DNA from: Marinobacter nitratireducens
GTDB taxonomy: Bacteria; Pseudomonadota; Gammaproteobacteria; Pseudomonadales; Oleiphilaceae
Reading direction: 5' to 3'
Length of the DNA stretch: 64,000 nucleotides
Assembly (NCBI RefSeq): GCF_000708045.1
Contig: NZ_ANIE01000005.1
Span: forward strand, 248,001-312,000
In this document: piece by piece, positions 51,615 to 61,655 of the stretch
Layout of the letters: each line of letters begins with the position of its first letter
Position numbering within the stretch: position 1 is the first letter of the stretch
Made by a program: the position numbers and the translations under genes
Notes under the pieces: model-generated
Database searches by the model: none
Told to the model about the DNA's origin: nothing
Seen by the model: only the letters and a program-made list of their open reading frames with translations

Positions 51615-52913
51615 TTGTTTGAACGTCCCGATGTCGGTGAACGGGCGATACTCGTCCATATCGATTTCACATCCCACGACGAAAGCGAAGATCCCGATGA
51701 ATTCCAGGAGTTGGTCAGCTCGGCTGGCGTTGAAGCCGTTGCGGTTGTCACTGGAAGTCGCAAACAGCCCAGCCCCCGCCTGTTCGTAGGTGAGGGCAAG
51801 CTTGATGAAATCCGGGATGCCATTTCGGCCTATGAGGCCGATGTTGTTCTTTTCAATCACGCCCTGAGTCCCAGCCAGGAGCGCAATATTGAACACGAGC
51901 TGAAATGCCGTGTGCTTGACCGCACTGGCGTCATTCTCGATATCTTTGCCCAGCGGGCCCGTACCCACGAAGGTAAGCTGCAGGTAGAGCTGGCTCAGCT
52001 GGAGCATATGTCGACTCGACTGGTCAGGGGCTGGACGCACCTCGAGCGCCAGAAAGGCGGTATTGGTTTGCGCGGGCCGGGTGAAACCCAGCTCGAGACG
52101 GACCGGCGCCTGTTGCGCGAGCGCATCAAATCAATCAACAAACGTCTTGATAAGGTTCGGCGGCAGCGAGACCAGGGTCGGCGAGCTCGGAAGCGTGCGG
52201 ACATTCCCACCGTCTCCCTGGTCGGCTATACGAACGCGGGCAAGTCCACGTTGTTTAATCGTGTGACGACATCCACGGTCTACGCGGCGGACCAGCTCTT
52301 TGCTACATTGGATCCGACGCTGCGCAGGCTGGAACTTCCTGATATTGGTCCGGTCGTAATGGCCGACACGGTCGGCTTCATCCGGCACCTGCCCCACAAA
52401 CTGGTGGAAGCGTTTCGCGCAACCCTGGAAGAATCCACGGAGGCATCGTTGCTGCTTCACGTGATCGATTGCCATGATGATCGCCGAGACGACAACATTG
52501 AGCAGGTTGAATCGGTGCTGGCAGAGATTGGTGCCGACGAAATACCTGTGTTGCAGGTGTTTAACAAGATTGATCTGCTGGAGGACTTTGCACCTCGGGT
52601 TGATCGGAACGAAGAAGGTATCCCGGTCAGGGCCTGGGTTTCGGCGGTCAGTGGCAAGGGGCTGGATGAATTGTTTGACGCCATCGTTGAACGATTGGCG
52701 GAAGACGTCGTACATCACTTTGTACTGCTCGGCCCGACCGACGGCAAGCTGCGAGCACTGTTGCATGAAGCAGGCTCGGTGTTGAGTGAAACATACCGCG
52801 ACACAGGTGATACTGTGTTGGAGATTCGATTGCAGAACCGCGACTGGCAACAGATACTCAGTCGTGCGGGGGCTAACGAAGACTCTTTGCGTCTTGAGCA
52901 GGGCCCGGCCTGA
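51615..52913 (+). CDS. hflX: Ribosome-associated GTPase HflX
   Basis: About 432 residues from TTG 51615, with GGAG 10 nt upstream. A longer frame begins at GTG 51564, inside the preceding hairpin, and is less likely. The glycine-rich linker GGIGLRGPGETQLETDRRLL is followed by the G1 motif VGYTNAGKSTLFNRV, DTVGFIRHLPHKLVEAF and NKIDLL. HflX splits stalled 70S ribosomes and helps rescue under stress. It follows hfq and precedes hflK-hflC. Confidence 0.94.
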   Translation: MFERPDVGERAILVHIDFTSHDESEDPDEFQELVSSAGVEAVAVVTGSRKQPSPRLFVGEGKLDEIRDAISAYEADVVLFNHALSPSQERNIEHELKCRVLDRTGVILDIFAQRARTHEGKLQVELAQLEHMSTRLVRGWTHLERQKGGIGLRGPGETQLETDRRLLRERIKSINKRLDKVRRQRDQGRRARKRADIPTVSLVGYTNAGKSTLFNRVTTSTVYAADQLFATLDPTLRRLELPDIGPVVMADTVGFIRHLPHKLVEAFRATLEESTEASLLLHVIDCHDDRRDDNIEQVESVLAEIGADEIPVLQVFNKIDLLEDFAPRVDRNEEGIPVRAWVSAVSGKGLDELFDAIVERLAEDVVHHFVLLGPTDGKLRALLHEAGSVLSETYRDTGDTVLEIRLQNRDWQQILSRAGANEDSLRLEQGPA

Positions 52914-52992
52914 AAAGGGTCAGCTATTGCCGGGGGGCGCAATAATCCCTAGTATTTGCAGCCATTATACTAAGTCAGGAACGGAGAGAACT

Positions 52993-54177
52993 ATGGCCTG
53001 GAACGAACCGGGTGGAAATCGCAACGACAATGATCCCTGGGGTACCGGTGGTGGTCGTCGTGGCAACGATCAGGGGCCACCAGACCTTGATGAGGCGCTG
53101 AAGAAAGGCCTCGACAAGCTCAACAAGATGTTGGGCGGTAAAGGCGGAAACTCTGGTGGTAGCGGCGGCTCCGGCAGCAGTGCTGGCGGCTTTGGCGCCA
53201 TACTCGCACTCGCCGGTATTCTGATCGTCGGTTATGTTGTGTTCCAGTCGTTCTACACCGTGGACGAACAGGAGCGCGCCGTTGTCCTCAGGTTCGGTGA
53301 ATACAACCGCACTGAAAGCCCGGGTTTGCGATTCAAAGTGCCTCTCATTGACGACGTCACCAAAGTGCGTGTGACCAACGTGCGCACAGCGGAATCGACC
53401 GGCCAGATGCTGACCCAGGACGAAAACCTGGTTACGGTGGATCTGCAGGTGCAGTATCGCGTGTCCAACGCCCAGGCGTACGTGCTGAATGTACGGGATT
53501 CAAACCAGGCACTGGCGTTCGCCACCGACAGCGCACTGCGCCACGAGGTGGGGAGTTCCTCGCTGGACGATGTGCTGACCGAGGGACGTGCCGAACTGGC
53601 TGTACGGGTTGAGCAGCGCCTTCAGAACTTCCTGGAGGAATACGGAACCGGACTCGAAATCGTGCGGGTAAACGTCGAGAGCACGCAGCCTCCAGCGCCC
53701 GTTCAGGACGCTTTCCGTGAGGTTCAGCGCGCTCGAGAAGATGAGCAGCGTGTGAAGGAAGAGGCTGAGACCTATCGCAACAAGGTTGTGCCGGAGGCCC
53801 GGGGTAAGGCTCAGCGAATGATTGAAGAAGCCAACGCCTACAAGGCCGAAGTGATTGATCGCGCTCGTGGTGAGTCCGCTCGATTCCTCGAACTGTTGTC
53901 GGTTTACGAGAATGCACCGCAAGTCACCCGTGACCGTATGTACCTGCAGACGCTTGAGTCTGTGCTGTCGAACAGCAGCAAGATCCTGGTGGATACGGAA
54001 AGCAGTGGCAACATGATGTACTTGCCGCTGGATCGCCTGACCCAGGGTGCTCTGTCGCGGTCGCAAAGCCAGATGTCCTCAGGGTCCAGCGACTCAGTGG
54101 ATATCCAGAATCTGGCGGATGAGGTGATCCGGGAGATCAACTCCCGACAGTCCAGCAGTACTAGGAGGAGCAGATAA
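52993..54177 (+). CDS. hflK: FtsH protease modulator HflK
   Basis: A 394-residue SPFH/band-7 protein starting at ATG 52993 (MAWNEPGGNRNDNDPWG). The frame upstream of this is not coding. A glycine-rich cytoplasmic N-terminus is followed by one membrane helix (about 65-87) and the SPFH domain opening VDEQERAVVLRFGEYNR. With HflC it forms the periplasmic cage around FtsH and limits its action. hflC begins 2 nt after its stop. Confidence 0.95.
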   Translation: MAWNEPGGNRNDNDPWGTGGGRRGNDQGPPDLDEALKKGLDKLNKMLGGKGGNSGGSGGSGSSAGGFGAILALAGILIVGYVVFQSFYTVDEQERAVVLRFGEYNRTESPGLRFKVPLIDDVTKVRVTNVRTAESTGQMLTQDENLVTVDLQVQYRVSNAQAYVLNVRDSNQALAFATDSALRHEVGSSSLDDVLTEGRAELAVRVEQRLQNFLEEYGTGLEIVRVNVESTQPPAPVQDAFREVQRAREDEQRVKEEAETYRNKVVPEARGKAQRMIEEANAYKAEVIDRARGESARFLELLSVYENAPQVTRDRMYLQTLESVLSNSSKILVDTESSGNMMYLPLDRLTQGALSRSQSQMSSGSSDSVDIQNLADEVIREINSRQSSSTRRSR

Positions 54178-54179
54178 TC

Positions 54180-55055
54180 ATGGGACCTAAAGGTGTAGTG
54201 GGTCTTGCAGGCGCCCTCATTGTTGTCCTGCTGGTGTTGTCGAGCGTTTACATCATTCCGGAAACCCACCGGGGTGTCCTGCTTCGGTTCGGCGAGCTGG
54301 TTGAAACGGATATCCAGGCCGGTATCCACTTCAAAGTCCCGGTCATTGATCAGGTACGCGAATTCGATATCCGGGTGCTGACCATGGATCTGCCGTCGAG
54401 GCAGTATCTGACCGTTGAGAAGAAGCCGCTGGACGTGGATTCCTACATTGCCTGGAAGATTCGGAATGTGGATCAGTTCTACCGGGCAACCGGTGGTGAC
54501 GAATACCGCGCTCAGTCCCTGCTGCTGTCCCGTGTGGACAATGGTCTGCGGGATGAGTTCGGTGTGCGCACCATGCATGAGGTTGTCTCGGGGCAGCGTG
54601 ATGAACTGATGCATACCCTGCGGGACCGGGTGAATGAAACCTCGGTGGATGAGTTCGGCATTGAAGTTCTGGACGTTCGGGTCAAGGCCATTGAGCTTCC
54701 GGGGCAGGTCAGTAACAACGTCTATCGCCGGATGGCCACAGAGCGTGAGAAGCTGGCCCAGGAATTCCGCTCACGGGGTAAGGAGTTGGCCGAGGGTATC
54801 CGTGCAGATGCTGACCGTCAGCGCACGGTGGTCCTGGCGGAAGCCTTTGCTGAGTCTGAGCGGACGCGCGGTGAAGGCGATGGTCAGGCGGCCAAGATCT
54901 ACGCTGATGCGTATGGTTCGAACGCTGAATTCTACAGCTTCTACCGTAGCCTCCAGGCCTACGAGAAAACCTTTGCCAATAAGGACGATATCATGGTCAT
55001 TGATTCCGACAGTGACTTCATGAAGTTCCTCAAAGACCCTCAGGGCGCGCGCTAA
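54180..55055 (+). CDS. hflC: FtsH protease modulator HflC
   Basis: A 291-residue SPFH protein with an N-terminal membrane helix (about 5-23) and PETHRGVLLRFGELVE. A long helical region follows, with RMATEREKLAQEFRSRGKE and GEGDGQAAKIYADAY. It partners HflK. A strong terminator closes the transcript at 55076. Confidence 0.95.
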   Translation: MGPKGVVGLAGALIVVLLVLSSVYIIPETHRGVLLRFGELVETDIQAGIHFKVPVIDQVREFDIRVLTMDLPSRQYLTVEKKPLDVDSYIAWKIRNVDQFYRATGGDEYRAQSLLLSRVDNGLRDEFGVRTMHEVVSGQRDELMHTLRDRVNETSVDEFGIEVLDVRVKAIELPGQVSNNVYRRMATEREKLAQEFRSRGKELAEGIRADADRQRTVVLAEAFAESERTRGEGDGQAAKIYADAYGSNAEFYSFYRSLQAYEKTFANKDDIMVIDSDSDFMKFLKDPQGAR

Positions 55056-55075
55056 CCCCCGCCCCGGAGATGGTT

Positions 55076-55108
55076 AAAACCGGAATACCTTGGTATTCCG
55101 GTTTTTTT
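55076..55108 (+). terminator. Rho-independent terminator after hflC
   Basis: A 10-bp stem (ccggaatacc with ggtattccgg) with a very tight loop is flanked by A and followed by a run of seven T. Confidence 0.88.
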
Positions 55109-55232
55109 GTGCCGGCCAACCGTGTAGAATTCTGGCGGTTTTGTTCCGGGTTTCTCGGCCCGGATTGTGCCCTAAATCCTGTAATCCCCACGGCCTTGCA
55201 GCCGGAGCGGGCCTGACGGACAACGATATCTC

Positions 55233-56414
55233 ATGACAGTATCTGATCGCTGGTTACTGCCGGACGGTGTGGAAGACATTCTGCCGCCGCTGGCTGGACG
55301 GATCGAATCCCTGCGCCGGGATGTAATGGATACCTGCCAGCGCTGGGGCTACCAGTTAGTTATCCCACCGCTGATTGAATACCTCGAATCCCTGTTCACC
55401 GGAACCGGGCATGATCTGGAGCTGCAAACGTTCAAGCTCACCGATCAGCTGACCGGTCGGATGATGGGTGTGCGGGCGGACATGACCCCCCAGGCGGCAC
55501 GTATTGATGCCCATACCCTCGGGCAGGACGGTATCACCCGACTATGCTATGCCGGGCATGTGCTGCACACCCGTCCCCGTCATATGCTGACCGGTCGAAC
55601 TCCGATCCAGGCGGGCTGCGAATTGTTTGGCAGTGATTCCGAAGCCGCGGATCTGGAAGTGATCAGCCTGATGCTGGAGACCCTGCGCGTAGCGGGACTC
55701 CCGAGAGTCCACCTGGATCTGGCTCATGTCTCGATCTACGAGAGCCTCATTGGCGAGGCCAATGTCGATCGGAATACCGAGGAAGCCATTTTTGATGCCA
55801 TGGCCCGAAAATCGGTGCCGGAACTGGATGAATTGCTCGGCGATTGCGCTGAGGGTTCGGCCGGGGCACGGCTGAGGGCGTTGGCCCGGGTCAGCGGTGG
55901 CCCCGAGGCGCTGGACGAGGCGCGGCGTATTCTTCAGGGAGCATCTGCAGATCTGGATGCAGCACTGGATAAGCTGGGTCGCGTCTCCGACATGTTGGCG
56001 AGAGACTTCCCGGAGGTTCGCTACGGTTTCGATTTCTGCGAGCTCCGGGGTTACAACTACCACACTGGTCTGGTCTTCGCCGCTTATGTGCCCGGGCACG
56101 GTGATGCTGTCGCCAAGGGTGGTCGTTATGACGCCATCGGCAGTGATTTTGGCAGGGCTCGTCCCGCCACCGGTTTCAGTCTTGATATCCGGGCGCTGGT
56201 TTCTCTGGGCGAACGTGTTCAGCATCGCTCGGGCTCGGTTTGGGCCCCGGCCGATCAGGATCAGGCCCTTGAGGGTGTGATTTCCGGCCTGCGGATGACG
56301 GAAACGGTCATACGCGCGCTGCCCGGCGAAGAGGATTGTGACCCGGCCGAGCGAGGCTGTGACCGAAAGCTGGTCAAGCAGGATGGTCAGTGGGTGGTAA
56401 AGGCTTTGGACTGA
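55233..56414 (+). CDS. hisZ: ATP phosphoribosyltransferase regulatory subunit HisZ
   Basis: A 393-residue class II aminoacyl-tRNA-synthetase-like protein without tRNA charging activity. Conserved pieces are LPDGVEDILPPLAGRIE at the start, KLTDQLTGRMMGVRADMTPQ and GYNYHTGLVFAAYV. It activates the short form of HisG in histidine synthesis. hisG itself is not in the window, as is common where hisZ sits by purA. A 177-nt leader after the hflC terminator separates it from hflC. Confidence 0.93.
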   Translation: MTVSDRWLLPDGVEDILPPLAGRIESLRRDVMDTCQRWGYQLVIPPLIEYLESLFTGTGHDLELQTFKLTDQLTGRMMGVRADMTPQAARIDAHTLGQDGITRLCYAGHVLHTRPRHMLTGRTPIQAGCELFGSDSEAADLEVISLMLETLRVAGLPRVHLDLAHVSIYESLIGEANVDRNTEEAIFDAMARKSVPELDELLGDCAEGSAGARLRALARVSGGPEALDEARRILQGASADLDAALDKLGRVSDMLARDFPEVRYGFDFCELRGYNYHTGLVFAAYVPGHGDAVAKGGRYDAIGSDFGRARPATGFSLDIRALVSLGERVQHRSGSVWAPADQDQALEGVISGLRMTETVIRALPGEEDCDPAERGCDRKLVKQDGQWVVKALD

Positions 56415-56486
56415 TTCCCTGCGGGGGTCGTTAACAGTATTTCAGGTAAACTTGCGAAACGGGCGTCCGCTGGGCTGCCGTATTGA

Positions 56487-57791
<1,305 letters not shown>

Positions 57792-57828
57792 GATCCGGAT
57801 AAGCCTGACAGTTTGATGGTCAGCTTCC

Positions 57829-57864
57829 AGAAAAGCCGCTGAGATTAATCGCAGCGGCTTTTCT
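57829..57864. terminator. Bidirectional terminator between purA and cmoB
   Basis: A perfect 12-bp stem (agaaaagccgct with agcggcttttct) with a 12-nt loop. The A and T ends serve both convergent genes. Confidence 0.8.
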
Positions 57865-57875
57865 GTATCTGGCGG

Positions 57876-58868
57876 TCAGGGTTTTTCCGCGATGACCGTT
57901 GCCCGCTTGGGGCCGGGGTAGCCCTCAATGGTCAGGCTCGGATTGTCCGGATCAAGGAAGTCCTCCAGAGAGTTGAAACGCATCCAGTCGGTGGAGCGCT
58001 GCTCATCTGTGGTGGTGTCGGTGACGTCGACAACCCGTGCGTTCCGGAATCCGGTTCGGTCCAGCCATCGCAGTAGTGTGTCACAGCTTGGCAGAAACCA
58101 GACGTTTCGCATCTGTCCGTAGCGATCTTCTGGCATCAGGCTGTAGCCCTCAGGGCCGTCGACCACCAGGGTTTCCAGAACCAGCTCTCCGCCTTTCCTC
58201 AGGGTGCCCTTGAGCTCCAGAAGATGATCAAGAGGTGATCTCCGGTGGTACAGAACACCCATGGAGAAAGTTGTATCAAAGGCTTCCAGGTTATCTGGCA
58301 AGTCTTCCATCCTGATGGGCAGGAGATCGACCGGGACGTCCCCAAGGTATTGTTTGACGCTCAAGAACTGGAACATGAAGAGCAGCCCGGGGTCGATGCC
58401 GATCACTCGTGCGGCACCTTCCCCCCGCATGCGCCAGCAGTGATAGCCCGAACCGCATCCCACATCCAGAATTCGGCGGCCCTGCAGGTCTGACAGATAG
58501 GGGGCCACCCTGTCCCATTTCCAGTCAGACCGCCATTCGGTATCAATATAAGTGCCAAAGAACTGAAACGGGCCTTTTCGCCAGGGCATCAGGCCTCGAA
58601 GCCCCTTCTCGAGTTTGACCTGATCCTGCTTGGCCAACGGGGTCGATGAGCTGAGTGTGATCGCGGATGTATCGAGTCGGGCTTCGACCTCCGAGCGTGC
58701 AGGCAACGTTTCCAGTGCTGCCAGCCAGCGCGCCATGTCGCCATGGGGGTTGTCATCGAATCGCTGTTTCAGCTGTTCTTCTATCAGGTCAGTCCAGTCC
58801 TGGTAGCCGGCCTCGTGAAGCGCTCGAAACAGGGAGGCAAAGTGTGTTTTCCAGTCAAAATATTTCAT
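57876..58868 (-). CDS. cmoB: tRNA U34 carboxymethyltransferase CmoB
   Basis: A 330-residue SAM-fold protein with RRILDVGCGSGYHCWRM and the conserved FSMGVLYHRRSPLDHL. It uses carboxy-SAM to make 5-carboxymethoxyuridine at the tRNA wobble base. It follows cmoA by 12 nt in the same operon. Confidence 0.95.
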   Translation of the reverse strand: MKYFDWKTHFASLFRALHEAGYQDWTDLIEEQLKQRFDDNPHGDMARWLAALETLPARSEVEARLDTSAITLSSSTPLAKQDQVKLEKGLRGLMPWRKGPFQFFGTYIDTEWRSDWKWDRVAPYLSDLQGRRILDVGCGSGYHCWRMRGEGAARVIGIDPGLLFMFQFLSVKQYLGDVPVDLLPIRMEDLPDNLEAFDTTFSMGVLYHRRSPLDHLLELKGTLRKGGELVLETLVVDGPEGYSLMPEDRYGQMRNVWFLPSCDTLLRWLDRTGFRNARVVDVTDTTTDEQRSTDWMRFNSLEDFLDPDNPSLTIEGYPGPKRATVIAEKP

Positions 58869-58880
58869 GGTTGGATCGAT

Positions 58881-59645
58881 CTATTTTGGCTTGATAGCCA
58901 GGATGGAGACGAAGTTGAAGCACTGATACCAGAGAAAAACCTCACTGAACCCGGCGGTGAGCAGACGCTGTTTGTGGGTGTCGAGTGTTTCCGGAATGAG
59001 AACCTGCTCAATGGCAGCGCGTTTCTGGCTGATTTCCAGGTCGGAATAGCCGTTAGCGCGTTTGAATTCATGGTGCAGGCGGGTCTGGATCTCCTGTTCC
59101 TGCTCAGATTCAAAGCGTACCTTCTCGGACAGAATGAGCGCGCCTCCGGGGCGGGTGGCGTCAGCAATGCGTCGCAGGAGAGACTCGCGCTTTTCTGGTG
59201 GCACAAACTGGAGAGTATAGTTGAGCGTGGTGACCGACGCGTCGCTCAGTTCGGTATCAAGAATATCCTCGCAGCGCAGGGTGACCGGCAGCGGGTGATC
59301 GTCGAGGGCCACATAATGCCTGCAGCGTTCAATCATGGCTCCGGAATTGTCCACGCCGATAAGCTGACAGTCATCGTGATGAATGCCATGGCGCATCGCG
59401 AGCGTGGCGGCGCCCAGGGAACAACCAAGGTCGTAACAGTTAGTTCCGGGCTGGACGTATTGCTCCGTAATCACCTCGATCATCGGGATAACCGTGGTAT
59501 ATCCCGGTACCGAGCGCCGGATCATATCCGGGAAAACGCGGGCGACCGAGGCATCGAAACGAAAGTCCTCGGGCTTGCGTTCGGTCGCGAAGAGTCTGTC
59601 GGTCAACTGTTTGGGTTGCTTCGGTGATTGCTTGGCATCAGTCAT
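58881..59645 (-). CDS. cmoA: Carboxy-SAM synthase CmoA
   Basis: A 254-residue SAM-fold protein starting at ATG 59645 (MTDAKQSPKQ). The longer frame upstream is in the neighbouring gene. Motifs are YDLGCSLGAATLAMRHGI and VTTLNYTLQFVPPEKR. It converts SAM and prephenate to carboxy-SAM for CmoB. It overlaps the upstream hypothetical gene by 8 nt. Confidence 0.95.
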   Translation of the reverse strand: MTDAKQSPKQPKQLTDRLFATERKPEDFRFDASVARVFPDMIRRSVPGYTTVIPMIEVITEQYVQPGTNCYDLGCSLGAATLAMRHGIHHDDCQLIGVDNSGAMIERCRHYVALDDHPLPVTLRCEDILDTELSDASVTTLNYTLQFVPPEKRESLLRRIADATRPGGALILSEKVRFESEQEQEIQTRLHHEFKRANGYSDLEISQKRAAIEQVLIPETLDTHKQRLLTAGFSEVFLWYQCFNFVSILAIKPK

Positions 59646-60006
59646 TATCAGTGGTGTCCGGTGCTTTATCGGCTTCCGCTTTGCTTTCCGGAGTGGGGCG
59701 ATGGCAGCGCACACCCCGATTCTTGTAATCCACCAGAATCCCGAGGAAAGACGGGTCAGCATCCGCGGCGATGGCCAGATAGCCACCTTCGCAGACAGCG
59801 TGGAGTTCAGACGACTTGGGAGACATCCGGAACGGCTCGTCTGGGTTGATGTGAACGGCCTGGAAATCGCCAACCGGAACAAAGTCCTTGTTATCGGAAT
59901 GATCGATTCGTCCATTTGCCTCAAGGACCAGTATGGTGCCAATGACAGCAGCCACGGCGGTGATGATCAGACTGCGAATGGTAAAGCGGGCATCATTCTG
60001 GCTCAT
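59638..60006 (-). CDS. Hypothetical single-pass membrane protein upstream of cmoA
   Basis: A 122-residue protein with one N-terminal membrane helix (about 10-28). The short acidic outer part contains two cysteines (HAVCEGGY and GVRCHRP) about 28 residues apart that could form a disulfide. I do not recognise the family. Its overlap with cmoA suggests co-translation. The C-terminal tail is rich in acidic residues. Confidence 0.6.
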   Translation of the reverse strand: MSQNDARFTIRSLIITAVAAVIGTILVLEANGRIDHSDNKDFVPVGDFQAVHINPDEPFRMSPKSSELHAVCEGGYLAIAADADPSFLGILVDYKNRGVRCHRPTPESKAEADKAPDTTDND

Positions 60007-60057
60007 GGGTACCTCTGGAGAGTTGTCGAATTTGGAGAGTTGTCGAATTTCAGTGAT

Positions 60058-61074
60058 TCAGTACTGACCGGGAAGCGAGATGGCCGGTTCCTGCAGTGCC
60101 GCAAGTTGTTCGCGCAGGGACAGGATCTGATCCGACCAGAATCGTGGCTGGGCGAACCAGGGGAAGAAACGCGGGAATGCGGGATCATCCCAGCGCCGTG
60201 CCAGCCAGGCGCAATGGGCAATTTGTCGGTAGCAGCGGAGTGGTTCGATCAGGTGACGTTCCCGGCGATTAAAGTCGCGAAACATCTCATAGCCTTCGAG
60301 GAGTTCGCCGAGTTGCGCGCCCCGTTCCGCATCTTCGCCGTTGAGCAGCAGCCACATGTCCTGGATGCAGGGGCCTGAGCGACAATCATCCAGGTCGACA
60401 AACAGCATCTGATCCTCTCGGCAGAGGATGTTTCCGGCGTGGCAGTCGCCATGGATTCTCTGAATGTCCACCGGGCCGGCTTCGTCGACCCTGGCCGCGC
60501 TGTGCCGGAGCAGATCGGGAATCAGGCTGTCCCATGCCGGGCGGAGGTCCTCGGGAATCCAGTTGCCCTCAAGCAGTTCCTGGTTGTGGGCTTCTATGCC
60601 GCCAAGTATGTCGATGGCCGGCCGATGCTGGAATGGTTTTTCCGCGCCGATGTTATGGATCTGGCCCAGCCACTGTCCCAATCGGTATAGGGTGTCTGTG
60701 ACACTGGTATCCGGCGCCTGCCCACCCCGTTGCGGGAACACCGCAAAGTGGAACCCCCCATACTGTGCCAGTGTGTCGCCGGAGGGCATGGCGATAGGAG
60801 CTACCACGGGTACGTCTGCGCCCAGAAGCTCCAGGGTGAACTCATGCTCTTCGCGGATCTGGTCCTCAGACCAGCGGCCCGGTCGATAAAACTTGGCGAT
60901 CACCGGGGGTTGGTCATCCAGGCCGACCTGATAGACGCGATTTTCGTAGCTGTTAAGCGCAAAAAGTCGCCCGCTGGCTGGGAAGCCGGCAGACTCCATC
61001 GCGTCCAGGATCAGATCTGGTGTCAGGGCGTCGTATGGGTGAGGAGATGGGGTGGTTGTGGCATCGGTTATCAT
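60058..61074 (-). CDS. srkA: Stress response kinase A (SrkA/YihE)
   Basis: A 338-residue aminoglycoside-phosphotransferase-like kinase. The catalytic loop RIHGDCHAGNILC and the metal site LFVDLDDCRSG are clear. An ATP-site lysine is in PPVIAKFYRPGRW. The family phosphorylates proteins in response to envelope or oxidative stress. It is followed downstream by the hypothetical-cmoA-cmoB group. Confidence 0.9.
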   Translation of the reverse strand: MITDATTTPSPHPYDALTPDLILDAMESAGFPASGRLFALNSYENRVYQVGLDDQPPVIAKFYRPGRWSEDQIREEHEFTLELLGADVPVVAPIAMPSGDTLAQYGGFHFAVFPQRGGQAPDTSVTDTLYRLGQWLGQIHNIGAEKPFQHRPAIDILGGIEAHNQELLEGNWIPEDLRPAWDSLIPDLLRHSAARVDEAGPVDIQRIHGDCHAGNILCREDQMLFVDLDDCRSGPCIQDMWLLLNGEDAERGAQLGELLEGYEMFRDFNRRERHLIEPLRCYRQIAHCAWLARRWDDPAFPRFFPWFAQPRFWSDQILSLREQLAALQEPAISLPGQY

Positions 61075-61085
61075 GGACGTTTTGG

Positions 61086-61508
61086 TCAGAGCCCTGTGTC
61101 GTACTTGGATTTCATGGTTTGGAGGTGGTACCAGTTCCGATCCAGCTCCCAGCGGATACGGTCAATTCCCGGTGATTCGAGAACAATCTCTGCAGACCGG
61201 GCCTGAAGCTGGGCCAGTTCACGCTCAGCGCGTTGCCACTCACGGTTGTTATCGCCCAGATTTTTCATGCTGGGAAACACCGCCTCCAGAGCCTGCTGGG
61301 TCGATGTGGTCAGGGATCGGAGGGAGCTCATGATCGCAGTGTTGCCCTCAACTCTCAAAACCCGGTGCTGGTACGGATAGCTGCTTACAATCTCGTCGGC
61401 CTTCAGGCGTTCATTCAGGCTGATAACTTCAAAACCGCGCCAGCCGAGCCAACCAACAAACAGGGTGGCTACAACCATAACCAGAACGAACTGCTTGCTG
61501 TCTGACAT
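61086..61508 (-). CDS. Hypothetical membrane protein with helical region
   Basis: About 140 residues from ATG 61508 (MSDSKQ), with AAAGGA upstream. The frame also allows 61532. One N-terminal membrane helix (about 7-27 of the shorter form) is followed by a long helical, possibly coiled, outer part with EWQRAERELAQLQARSAEI. No family is recognised. It ends 11 nt before srkA on the same strand, so it may be the first gene of that operon. Confidence 0.6.
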   Translation of the reverse strand: MSDSKQFVLVMVVATLFVGWLGWRGFEVISLNERLKADEIVSSYPYQHRVLRVEGNTAIMSSLRSLTTSTQQALEAVFPSMKNLGDNNREWQRAERELAQLQARSAEIVLESPGIDRIRWELDRNWYHLQTMKSKYDTGL

Positions 61509-61655
61509 CATTCCTTTCGCTCCCGATTCCATCCAAGGCGTTCATTATAACGGTTATGGCTGTAGGAGTAATGTCGAATGGAAGGCAGTCTTTCGTCACC
61601 ATGCTTGGGATCGGTTATGCTCTGGCGGTCGGTCGGGGGTGTAGAGGAGAGCAAA

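Noticed and set aside
58743..60378. Two long plus-strand frames of 294 residues
   Set aside because: They are antisense to cmoB, cmoA, the small membrane protein and srkA, all with strong family motifs.
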